A stretch of 54,818 nucleotides of DNA from NCBI GenBank assembly GCA_009885995.1, contig VFJQ01000062.1:1-54818 (forward strand), read 5' to 3'. Below are positions 16,824 to 24,545 of this stretch, piece by piece. The stretch is from Verrucomicrobiota bacterium (GTDB lineage: Bacteria > Verrucomicrobiota > Verrucomicrobiia > Chthoniobacterales > Chthoniobacteraceae). The notes beneath the pieces are model-generated. The model saw only the letters and a list, made by a program, of their open reading frames with translations. It did no database searches and was not told where the DNA came from. A program made the position numbers and the translations under genes. How positions within the stretch are numbered: the stretch's first letter is position 1; each line of letters starts with the position of its first letter.

Positions 16824-17939
16824 CTACGCAAATGCGCGCCGGGCCAACTCCGGCAGCGTCTTCAGCTCCGCGAGGAAGCGCTCGTTCTGCTCCATCGTGC
16901 CGATCGATACGCGCACCCATTCCGGCAGCCCGTAGGCGGTCATGTCGCGGATGATGATCCCGCGCTTCATCAGCTCGGTGAAGACCCGCTTCCCATCCCC
17001 GACGCGCACGAGCACGAAGTTCGCGTGGCTCGGCACGAACTCGAGTCCCATCGCCGCAAACTCACGCTGCAAAAAGTCGCGCCCCTCCCACGTCAGCTCC
17101 CGCGTCTTCTGCTGATGCTCATCGTCGAGCAACCCCGCGAGCGCCCCCGCCTGCGCGATCCCGTTCGCGTTGAAAGGCTGCCGCGTCTTTTGCAGCACAT
17201 CGATCAGCTCCGGCTTCGCCAGCCCATAGCCGATGCGCAGGTTCGCCAGCCCCTGGATTTTCGAGAAGGTCCGCAGCACCACCACATTCCGCCCCTCGCG
17301 GACATACTTCAGCGTGTCCGGCGGCTCCGGCAGGAACTCGTAATACGCCTCGTCGAACACGACGACGATGTGCTCCGGCACGCGCGCCATGAACCGGTCG
17401 ATCTGCTCCTGCGAGCACAGCGTGCCCGTCGGGTTGTTCGGGTTGGCGATGAAGACCTCCTTCGTCTGCGGCGTGATCGCCGCGAGCATCGCGTCAAGAT
17501 CGTGCGCATACCCCGGGTCCGGCACCTCGATCGTCCGCGCGCCGAAGAGTGTCGCCATCAGCTTATAGACCACGAACGCATGCCGCGACGCCACGATGTC
17601 ATCGCCCGGATTCAGAAACGCCTTCCCGATGAACTCGATGATCTCATTCGACCCGCACCCGAGGATCACATGCCCGCGCGTCAGCCCCAGCTTCCCCGCG
17701 ATCGCCTCGCGCAGGTAGTAGCCGCCGCCATCCGGATAAAAGTGCGCCCGCTCCAGCATCTCGCGCATCGCCGCCAGCGCCTTCGGCGAAGGCCCGAGCG
17801 GGTTCTCGTTCGACGCGAGCTTGATGATCTGCTCCGGCCGCAAGCCCAGTTCGCGCGCGACGTCTTCGATCGGCTTGCCCGGCTCGTAGGAGACGAGTTC
17901 GCGCAGCCACGGATGTGCAGTTTGCCAAAGGTCGGACAT
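16824..17939 (-). CDS. hisC: Histidinol-phosphate aminotransferase
   Basis: 371 residues, a fold type I PLP enzyme that converts imidazole-acetol phosphate and glutamate to histidinol phosphate in histidine synthesis. It shows the family landmarks IKLASNENPLGPS (39-51), PNNPTGTL (167-174), FDEAYYEF (195-202), the PLP-binding lysine Lys227 in RTFSKIQGLA and the substrate-phosphate arginine Arg235 in ANLRIGYG. The start ATG 17939 follows a leader almost identical to that of valS in mirror image. No other his genes are nearby; a related aromatic aminotransferase role cannot be fully excluded. Confidence 0.9.
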   Translation of the reverse strand: MSDLWQTAHPWLRELVSYEPGKPIEDVARELGLRPEQIIKLASNENPLGPSPKALAAMREMLERAHFYPDGGGYYLREAIAGKLGLTRGHVILGCGSNEIIEFIGKAFLNPGDDIVASRHAFVVYKLMATLFGARTIEVPDPGYAHDLDAMLAAITPQTKEVFIANPNNPTGTLCSQEQIDRFMARVPEHIVVVFDEAYYEFLPEPPDTLKYVREGRNVVVLRTFSKIQGLANLRIGYGLAKPELIDVLQKTRQPFNANGIAQAGALAGLLDDEHQQKTRELTWEGRDFLQREFAAMGLEFVPSHANFVLVRVGDGKRVFTELMKRGIIIRDMTAYGLPEWVRVSIGTMEQNERFLAELKTLPELARRAFA

Positions 17940-18056
17940 GGAAAAGGGCGCGACACTTCCCGCGCGCGCTCTGAAATGCAAGCTGTCCGGAAGAGCTGGC
18001 TTTCGCTTTGCCAAAACCCGCGCGCGCGCGGAAGGTGCGCGCCCTTTTTCCATATG
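17937..18056. promoter_or_regulatory. Divergent hisC/valS intergenic region with mirrored leaders
   Basis: The bases before each start codon are near copies in opposite orientation. Left arm 17937-17971 runs outward from the hisC ATG. Right arm 18017-18056 runs into the valS ATG. When one arm is reverse-complemented the two align over about 35 bases with a few small gaps, sharing GGAAAA(A)GGGCGCG and CTTCC(C)GCGCGCGC. About 45 bases separate them and should hold both promoters. The GC dinucleotide runs and symmetry could form a long hairpin. Confidence 0.6.
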
Positions 18057-20972
18057 TCCGAACTCGCGAAAACCTACGAGCCCGCCAGCGTCGAAGAGCG
18101 CTGGTATTCATTCTGGCTGGAGCACGAGTGCTTCGCCGCGCGGCCCGAGCGCGTCAGCGAACAACGGCCCGCGTTTTCCATCGTCATCCCGCCGCCAAAT
18201 GTGACCGGCGTGCTCACGCTCGGGCACGTCCTGAACAACACCATCCAGGACATCCTCGCCCGCCGCGCGCGGATGCTCGGCAAGGAAGTGCTCTGGCTGC
18301 CGGGCACCGATCACGCGGGCATCGCCACGCAGACGGTCGTCGAGCGGACGTTGAAAAAGCAGGGCGTCATCCGGCACCGCGACGATCTCGGGCGGGAGAA
18401 GTTCCTCGAGAAGGTGTGGGAGTGGAAAGACAAGCACGGCGGCATCATCATCCAGCAGCTCAAAAAGCTCGGCGCGTCGTGCGACTGGTCGCGCGAGCGG
18501 TTCACGATGGATGCGGAGTATTCGCGCTGCGTGTCGCGGGTGTTCGTGGAGCTTTACAAGAAGGGGCTGATCTATCGCGGGAAGCGGATGGTGAACTGGT
18601 GCCCGGTTTCCCTCACCGCGCTCTCCGATGAGGAGGTGACGATGAAGCCGCAGAACGGCACGATGTATCACTTCCGCGTGGAAGTGGCGGAGCTGCCGGG
18701 CACTTGGCTCACCATCGCAACCACGCGGCCGGAGACGATCCCCGGCGATACGGCGGTGGCTGTGAATCCGAAGGACCCGCGCTACGCGCACCTGATCGGC
18801 CAGCACATCGTGCGGCCGCTGCCGGTGAACCTGACCGCCGCGGAGAAGCTCATCCCGATCGTCGGCGACGATCACGTGGAGTTCGAGTTCGGCACCGGCG
18901 TGCTGAAGGTGACGCCCGCGCACGACAAGGCGGACTTTGAGATCGGCCAGCGGCACGGGCTGCCCGTCGTTGACATCATGAATCCCGACGGCACGATGAA
19001 CGCGCTCGCCGGCGAGTCGCTGGTGGGGCTGGACCGCTTCGAGGCGCGCAACGTCGCCGTCGATCGCCTGCGCGAACTCGGCGTGATGGGGAAGGAGGAG
19101 CCGTATCAAAACAACGTCGGCTACTCCGAGCGCGCCGACGTGCCGATCGAGCCGCGCTTGAGCGAACAGTGGTTTTTGAAATACCCGAGCGTGGAGCAAG
19201 CCCGCGCCTGCGTGGCGAAGGGCGAGATGAAGTTTTTCCCCGAACGCTGGGCGAAGGTCTACGAGAACTGGATGGAGAACATCCAGGACTGGTGCATCTC
19301 GCGGCAGCTCTGGTGGGGACATCGCGTGCCGGTGTGGACGAAGACGATCACACTCACTGAGCAAAACTGGACCGATGAACTCCTGCGCTGGGGTTGGGAT
19401 TCGTATCTTGGAGGAAACTGGGGCGACACCTGCATTCGTGTCACGAAGGTCAGCGATGGCCGCGTGATCGATACCAAGGCGGACCCGCTCACACCCGTAA
19501 CTGCGGAGGCGGAAGGAGAGTATCAATTCGCGATCGCCACTTTCGACGACTCGATCAGCCGCGAACTCGAGGCCGCCGGCTTCACCCAGGACACCGACGT
19601 GCTCGACACGTGGTTCAGCTCGTGGCTGTGGCCCTTCGCGACGATGGGCTGGCCGGAGAAGACGGACACGCTCGCCAAATTCTACCCGACCACCGACCTC
19701 GTAACGGGGCCGGACATCATCTTCTTCTGGGTCGCCCGCATGATCATGGCTGGCTACGAGTTCATGGGCGAGCTGCCGTTCCGGAACGTCTATTTCACCG
19801 GCATCATCCGCGACAAACAGGGCCGCAAGATGTCGAAGTCGCTCGGCAACTCGCCAGACCCGCTCGACCTCATCGCCCAATACGGCGCAGACGCGCTGCG
19901 CTTTGGCGTGATGCGCTCGGCGCCGCTCGGCGCGGACGTGAGCTACGACGAAAAGAACGTCGAACTCGGACGCAACTTCTGCACGAAGCTCTGGAACGCC
20001 GCACGCTTCCGCCAGATGCATGGCGGCGAACACGAAGCGCAGATCATCCCGCAACTCCTGTCGGCTGACGACAAGTGGATCCTGCTCCAGCTCGATCGCG
20101 CGGTGCAGGAGGTGACGGCGGCGCTGAACGAATATCGCTTCAGCGACGCGACGAGCACGCTCTACCGCTTTTTCTGGAGCGAGTTCTGCGATTGGTATCT
20201 CGAGGCGAGCAAAGCGAGTCTCTTTCCGTCCTCACCGGCATCCCCCGAGGATGGCGGAGAGGCAGCAGAGCCGGACGGCGAAGCGCTGGCGCGGCGAGCC
20301 ACGACGCTCGCGGTGCTGGACTTCGTGCTCGCCAACACGCTGCGGCTTTTCCACCCGTTCCTGCCGTTCATCACCGAGGAACTGTGGCACGGGCTCGGGT
20401 ATTCCGAGGACATGCCCGCGGATCAAGGCGGGCGCACGATCATGAACGCGCCGTGGCCCAAGCCGCTCACGAACGACGAGCGGCACTACATGGACATCGA
20501 CCCGTCGCACGAGGAGTTCGCCAGGCAGCGCTACGATGTGGTCAACGCCGGCCGCGGCCTGCGCCGGGATTTCAACATCGGATCGAGCAAACGCGTGCGG
20601 TTCATCCTGCGCGGCTACGGCGGACTCGCGCCGCACGACCACGCCGTGCTGCAACTGCTGCTCGCCGCCGATCCGCTCGAACTCGTCGAACCCGAATGGG
20701 TCGCGCCGAAAGGCACGCCCGTCGCGCTCACGCCGCTCGGCGAACTGCTGCTCCCGCTCGAAGGTCTCATCGACGCCACCGCCGAGCGCGACCGGCTCGG
20801 AAAGGAGATCGCCAAAGTGGAGCAGGAACTCGCGAAAGTGCGCGCCAAGCTCGCCGATGTGAACTTCACCGCGAAAGTGCCACGGCAAGTCCTGGCCGAG
20901 CATCAGCAACGCGAGGAGACGTGGGCACAAAAGCTCGCGCAGTTCCAGCGGATGCTCGAGACGCTGGGTTAG
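18054..20972 (+). CDS. valS: Valine--tRNA ligase
   Basis: 972 residues, a class I synthetase charging tRNA-Val. The N-terminal start MSELAKTYEPASVEERWYSF is standard. The HIGH-type motif is PPPNVTGVLTLGH (about residues 44-56). The editing (CP1) domain includes TIATTRPETIPGDTAVAVNP and GTGVLKVTPAHDKADFEIG. The KMSKS motif is GRKMSKSLGN near residue 592. Anticodon-binding helices follow, and a C-terminal coiled coil (about 905-972, VEQELAKVRAKLADVNFTAK) is the tRNA-binding arm. The ATG at 18054 follows the mirrored leader described at 17937-18056. Complete and apparently functional. Confidence 0.96.
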   Translation: MSELAKTYEPASVEERWYSFWLEHECFAARPERVSEQRPAFSIVIPPPNVTGVLTLGHVLNNTIQDILARRARMLGKEVLWLPGTDHAGIATQTVVERTLKKQGVIRHRDDLGREKFLEKVWEWKDKHGGIIIQQLKKLGASCDWSRERFTMDAEYSRCVSRVFVELYKKGLIYRGKRMVNWCPVSLTALSDEEVTMKPQNGTMYHFRVEVAELPGTWLTIATTRPETIPGDTAVAVNPKDPRYAHLIGQHIVRPLPVNLTAAEKLIPIVGDDHVEFEFGTGVLKVTPAHDKADFEIGQRHGLPVVDIMNPDGTMNALAGESLVGLDRFEARNVAVDRLRELGVMGKEEPYQNNVGYSERADVPIEPRLSEQWFLKYPSVEQARACVAKGEMKFFPERWAKVYENWMENIQDWCISRQLWWGHRVPVWTKTITLTEQNWTDELLRWGWDSYLGGNWGDTCIRVTKVSDGRVIDTKADPLTPVTAEAEGEYQFAIATFDDSISRELEAAGFTQDTDVLDTWFSSWLWPFATMGWPEKTDTLAKFYPTTDLVTGPDIIFFWVARMIMAGYEFMGELPFRNVYFTGIIRDKQGRKMSKSLGNSPDPLDLIAQYGADALRFGVMRSAPLGADVSYDEKNVELGRNFCTKLWNAARFRQMHGGEHEAQIIPQLLSADDKWILLQLDRAVQEVTAALNEYRFSDATSTLYRFFWSEFCDWYLEASKASLFPSSPASPEDGGEAAEPDGEALARRATTLAVLDFVLANTLRLFHPFLPFITEELWHGLGYSEDMPADQGGRTIMNAPWPKPLTNDERHYMDIDPSHEEFARQRYDVVNAGRGLRRDFNIGSSKRVRFILRGYGGLAPHDHAVLQLLLAADPLELVEPEWVAPKGTPVALTPLGELLLPLEGLIDATAERDRLGKEIAKVEQELAKVRAKLADVNFTAKVPRQVLAEHQQREETWAQKLAQFQRMLETLG

Positions 20973-20990
20973 CGCCGCCCACGAGCGCCG

Positions 20991-21944
20991 ATGCACCGCA
21001 CGCGCGCGATCTTCATGCTGCTGCTCGCGACGGCCGCATGGGGCCTGTCGTTCCCCGGTGGCAAGGCGCTGATGTCCGCGATGGAGCAAACGCTGCCCGG
21101 GCGCAGCACGTGGTTTTACTCCTCGCTCGTGATGAGTGCGCGCTTCGCCCTCGCGGCGCTGCTGCTGTGGCTGGTGAATCCGCGCGCGTGGGCACGGCTC
21201 ACGGCGAATGAATGGCGGCAAGGCATCGGCCTTGGGTTCTTCGGTGGGCTCGGGATGCTGGCCCAAGCGGATGGCTTGATGCACACCGCCGCGAGCACGT
21301 CGGCTTTTCTCACGCAGTTCGCCGCGGTGCTCGTGCCCCTGGTGGTGATGATGCGCGACCGCCGCCTGCCCTCGCTGCTCACGATCGTGTGTGTCCTCAT
21401 GGTGATGGCCGGTTGCGCCATCCTCGGGCAGTTCGATTTCGCGCAGTTGCACCTCGGGCGCGGCGAGGCGGAGACGCTGCTCGGCGCGGTGTTCTTCACC
21501 GGGCAAATCCTATGGCTCGAGAGCCCCGGCTGGGCGGGCAACCACACCGGACGCGTCTCGATGGTGATGTTCGCCACCGTCGCCGTCGCCGCCGCGCCGA
21601 TCCTCTTCTTCACGATGCAAAATGCGAACGATGCGCGAGTGCTCTTCGCAACCGGCCCGATGTTCGCGCTGTTCGTCGCGCTCACGCTCGTCTGCTCGAT
21701 CTTCGCCTTCATGCTGATGAACCGCTGGCAACCGCACGTGGACGCGACGACCGCCGGCATCGTCTATTGCGCCGAGCCGCTCTTCGCCACCGCCTTCGCC
21801 CTCTTCCTGCCCGCGCTGCTCGCCCCGCGGCTAGGCGTGGAATATGGAAACGAGCACTTCACCGCACACCTCGTCATCGGCGGCGCGCTCATCACCGCCG
21901 CGAACGTGCTCATCTCACTGAAGCCCCCGCGCCAGGCCGTGTAG
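20991..21944 (+). CDS. DMT-family permease (EamA domains)
   Basis: 317 residues with about ten hydrophobic segments in two repeated EamA halves. Repeat-like elements are TAAWGLSFPGGKALM near the start, GMLAQADGLMHTAASTSAFL (end of the first half) and DATTAGIVYCAEPLFATAFA (second half). It is probably an inner-membrane metabolite exporter; the substrate is unknown. The start ATG 20991 is 18 bases after valS, so co-transcription is likely. Confidence 0.88.
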   Translation: MHRTRAIFMLLLATAAWGLSFPGGKALMSAMEQTLPGRSTWFYSSLVMSARFALAALLLWLVNPRAWARLTANEWRQGIGLGFFGGLGMLAQADGLMHTAASTSAFLTQFAAVLVPLVVMMRDRRLPSLLTIVCVLMVMAGCAILGQFDFAQLHLGRGEAETLLGAVFFTGQILWLESPGWAGNHTGRVSMVMFATVAVAAAPILFFTMQNANDARVLFATGPMFALFVALTLVCSIFAFMLMNRWQPHVDATTAGIVYCAEPLFATAFALFLPALLAPRLGVEYGNEHFTAHLVIGGALITAANVLISLKPPRQAV

Positions 21945-22265
21945 CGTGCGCTGTCTCAGCACACGTCTCGGCTGAGGACAGCCGACGCGACACTGCTTCG
22001 CTGGCGCGACATGCTTCCACACCTTCCACCACACCGCCCGCTTGATGCGCGGGCCGTCGTAGTTTGCGAACGGCCACTCCTGCCACGGCGTCCACGCATC
22101 GCGCACCTCGTGGTAGAGCTTCGACATCGTCTCGCGCATCGCCTTCACGCGGTCGGGCTGCTCGCTGGCGAAACCGTGCGCTTCGCCGATGTCGTCGCGC
22201 AGGTTGTAGAGTGCGAAACCGGCAAGCTCCGCGCGCTTCATGTCGCGCTGGATGCACCGCGGAGC
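21915..22265 (-). pseudogene. Sulfatase, C-terminal remnant
   Basis: The frame contains LAGFALYNLRDDIGEAHGFA followed by QPDRVKAMRETMSKLYHEVR, the end-of-protein pattern of bacterial sulfatases (arylsulfatase family, where ELYNLxxDxGE precedes the last helices). The whole catalytic part, including the CxPxR motif, is missing. Sulfatase-like residues (IQRD) continue a few codons upstream of the only ATG (22241), which suggests truncation rather than a true short gene. The ATG at 22241 overlaps the glycosidase stop as ATGA, so a 108-residue peptide could still be translated. The junction falls around 22250. Confidence 0.6.
21967..21986. repeat. Short palindrome downstream of the DMT permease
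   Basis: TCGGCTG (21968-21974), loop AGGA and CAGCCGA (21979-21985) form a perfect 7-bp hairpin within the 3-prime part of the sulfatase remnant, 24 bases after the DMT stop. There is no T run. It looks like another dispersed palindrome rather than a strong terminator. Confidence 0.4.
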
Positions 22266-23146
22266 ACCTGGCTCCGCCAGAAACGAAGGACCGCAGCGAT
22301 GACAACCACCAGCACCGCGAGCAGGAGGCTGGTTCGATTCACGCGCAACGCGTCCGTCGCAGCCCCCTTGGGAACGACCGCGACGAAATTTCGGACCGTA
22401 ACGAGTTCAGGATCGCTCACTCGCTGACCATCCACGTCGCACCAGAATCCCGCGGAAGTGGCTCCGTCCAGAGCGAGAACTTCTCCAAACTCGATGATCT
22501 TCGAGACGGGCTCCGAGGCCAGCGTCTCCGCGAGTTCATAGAAGGTCATGGGCGTCGAGAATCCGATCGCGCGGAGACTGGACTTGCCCGTCGCCACAAA
22601 TGCTCGGCGTGCCCGTCTCTCGTCCCTCTTCTGAACCTCCTCAATCCGACCGGAACGAATGAGCCACGGGCTGGATTGCAATCCCGCGGTGACATCGTCT
22701 CGCGCCATGAAAGCATCTCGCTCGACCAGAGAGATCTCATCGCCTCGCACCACCAGCACTCCTTCCTGCCAGCCTTTTGGATCGAACGAGGAAACTTTAC
22801 TCCCGCTGGCGATCATCAATCCACAAGGAGTGAAATGCTCGGTATCGAAGAACCCGCCATTGATTCCTGCCACACAGCCATTGCGCTGCATCGCGTCGGC
22901 CAGGTTCCGAAATTTCGGTCGCTCGGCGCGCGTGCCGTTGCCGATCACGCGAAGTGTGTAACGCGACGGATCGAACACAACGAGATGCACCGCGGCGCCC
23001 GACTGAGTGTCGAAGCGCGCATAACGCACCGTCGGCGATGCATTCGAACGGCGCGGATCCGCCTCCTGCGCAGTGCCGGTCGAGTTGAGGACGACACTCG
23101 CGGCCAGGAACACAGCGGCTCGCACGCTACCGCTAAGCAAGCGCAC
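22238..23146 (-). CDS. Phosphodiester glycosidase (NAGPA-like), membrane-anchored
   Basis: 302 residues from GTG 23146. An N-terminal hydrophobic segment (SVRAAVFLAASVVLN) probably acts as a signal or anchor. The catalytic domain (about 35-260) carries the family marks NGCVAGINGGFFDTEHFTP and EVLALDGATSAGFW of the phosphodiester glycosidase family, whose animal member uncovers mannose 6-phosphate. A C-terminal membrane helix TSLLLAVLVVVIAAVLRFWR (about 270-290) would tether it. There is no ATG before the domain; the GTG overlaps the preceding stop by 14 bp, and a second GTG at 23125 is an alternative. The substrate is probably an extracellular glycan phosphodiester (inference). Confidence 0.78.
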   Translation of the reverse strand: MRLLSGSVRAAVFLAASVVLNSTGTAQEADPRRSNASPTVRYARFDTQSGAAVHLVVFDPSRYTLRVIGNGTRAERPKFRNLADAMQRNGCVAGINGGFFDTEHFTPCGLMIASGSKVSSFDPKGWQEGVLVVRGDEISLVERDAFMARDDVTAGLQSSPWLIRSGRIEEVQKRDERRARRAFVATGKSSLRAIGFSTPMTFYELAETLASEPVSKIIEFGEVLALDGATSAGFWCDVDGQRVSDPELVTVRNFVAVVPKGAATDALRVNRTSLLLAVLVVVIAAVLRFWRSQVLRGASSAT

Positions 23147-24545
23147 GGCGGAGCAGGTTGTGCGTGATGCGTTGCACGCGCTCGTCGGGTCCGTGCGGGC
23201 GCGACCAGTGCGACCACGGGAGCATGTGGCCGGGCGGTTTGCCCAGCGCTTGCGACCAAAAAATCGTCGCAGCGTTGAAGACGAAGTTCTTCTTCGGGCC
23301 GGGATAAATCGTCGCCGTCCATTGCTGCGGTGTCGTGCCGCTGACCCACGCGGTGCCTTCGGCGACAACCTCAAGGCCCGGGATCGCCGCCGGTTGGCCG
23401 TGGTATTCCCATCCGACGAGACCGGGGATGCGGTCACTCTTTTTCATCCCAGTGCCCTTGAAGATCCAATGCTCCGGCTTCACGCAAAACCAATCGCCGC
23501 CGCCATTCACGGGGAGGACGTTGACCGCGCCCATGAGCAGGCCTTCGTCCGGCCCGGTCACCGGAAAGTCGAAGCCCCACTTCGCCGCGCGCTGCTTCGC
23601 CATGCCGCCATAAGGACCGGCGCGAGAGATGATGCGATCGGCGCGCCCGTCGCTCGACGCGCGATAAGGCGTGACCCAGCAGACGGAATTGCCGGAGAGG
23701 AAGAGTAGGTTCACGCCCGCATCGCGCAGCTTCGAGACGCTGTGATACGCGCGCTCGTCCCAATACTCGTCGTGCCCGACGCTGAGGAAGGCCTTGCACT
23801 TTAGCCCGCGCTCGGACGTGAGCACGTCGGTCTGCGAGCAGTAGCTCACGTCGTAGCCGTGCTGCTCGAGCCAATACGCGAGCGGAAACTCCCAGCACAG
23901 CCACTCGCCGGAGCCGATGGACTGCGGGTTGTCGTAGATTTGCCGATACTTTCCGTAGGGCCGGTCAAAGCTCACATCGACATCCGGCCCGCTCACCCAA
24001 TCGACTTTGCCGTCGTCGTAGAGCGAGAATTTATCGGGCCAGCGGTTGTAAGCCTGCCACGTGTTGTCGCTGCACTGGAAGAGGATGTCCGCGGGCCGCT
24101 CGTCGCGCACGATGAAGACGACGTAGCTCTGCCAATACGGCTTGCCGCTCGCATCGGGCAGCGTCGTGAGCCGGCCGAGATACACGCCGCTCGGCCAATC
24201 GGCGGGGATCGTGAGCGTCGTCGCCGGCTCCCACTTGCACTCGCGCAGCCGCCGCTCGCCGGCCGGCGGATCAGGCTGCGTCTTCCCGTCGAACGGCCCG
24301 AGCTTCGTCATCAGCCGCGCGCCGCGTCCGCCGTAGTAGCCGGTGCGGAAAATCTCGATCGTGAATCGCGCGGGCGGATTCGCGCTCACCATGAGGTCGA
24401 TCGACTCGCCCGCCGCGACCGATTGCCGCGAGCAGTAGCCCTCGATCATCGGCGAGCGGAAGCCGTCCGTCTTGTCGAGCCGCACGCGGGTGAGTTGCCA
24501 GTCGCGCGCGCCCTCGCGGCGGTTTTCGCGTTCGATCGTATTCAT
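23133..24545 (-). CDS. N,N-dimethylformamidase beta subunit-like protein (cytoplasmic-looking)
   Basis: 470 residues matching the C-terminal enzyme part of the dimethylformamidase large subunit family. Shared landmarks are FRTGYYGGRGARL (near residue 66), the DNTWQAYNRWPD loop, SVGHDEYWDERAYHS and LLFLSGNSVCW. The protein starts MNTIERENRREGARDW with no signal peptide, unlike the two paralogues in the window. The ATG at 24545 overlaps the stop of the preceding paralogue by 4 bp, so both are one unit. The true substrate is unknown; the family is much broader than solvent degradation. It may work together with the Tat-exported paralogue next to it. Confidence 0.82.
   Translation of the reverse strand: MNTIERENRREGARDWQLTRVRLDKTDGFRSPMIEGYCSRQSVAAGESIDLMVSANPPARFTIEIFRTGYYGGRGARLMTKLGPFDGKTQPDPPAGERRLRECKWEPATTLTIPADWPSGVYLGRLTTLPDASGKPYWQSYVVFIVRDERPADILFQCSDNTWQAYNRWPDKFSLYDDGKVDWVSGPDVDVSFDRPYGKYRQIYDNPQSIGSGEWLCWEFPLAYWLEQHGYDVSYCSQTDVLTSERGLKCKAFLSVGHDEYWDERAYHSVSKLRDAGVNLLFLSGNSVCWVTPYRASSDGRADRIISRAGPYGGMAKQRAAKWGFDFPVTGPDEGLLMGAVNVLPVNGGGDWFCVKPEHWIFKGTGMKKSDRIPGLVGWEYHGQPAAIPGLEVVAEGTAWVSGTTPQQWTATIYPGPKKNFVFNAATIFWSQALGKPPGHMLPWSHWSRPHGPDERVQRITHNLLRRALA

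Noticed and set aside
16668..18053. An extra 460 codons in frame upstream of valS
   Set aside because: They are antisense to hisC and unlike any ValS N-terminus; the family start is at 18054.
18108..20054. Open frame of 648 codons opposite valS
   Set aside because: It is the complement of a well-supported synthetase, with His/Arg/Asp-rich composition and no motif.
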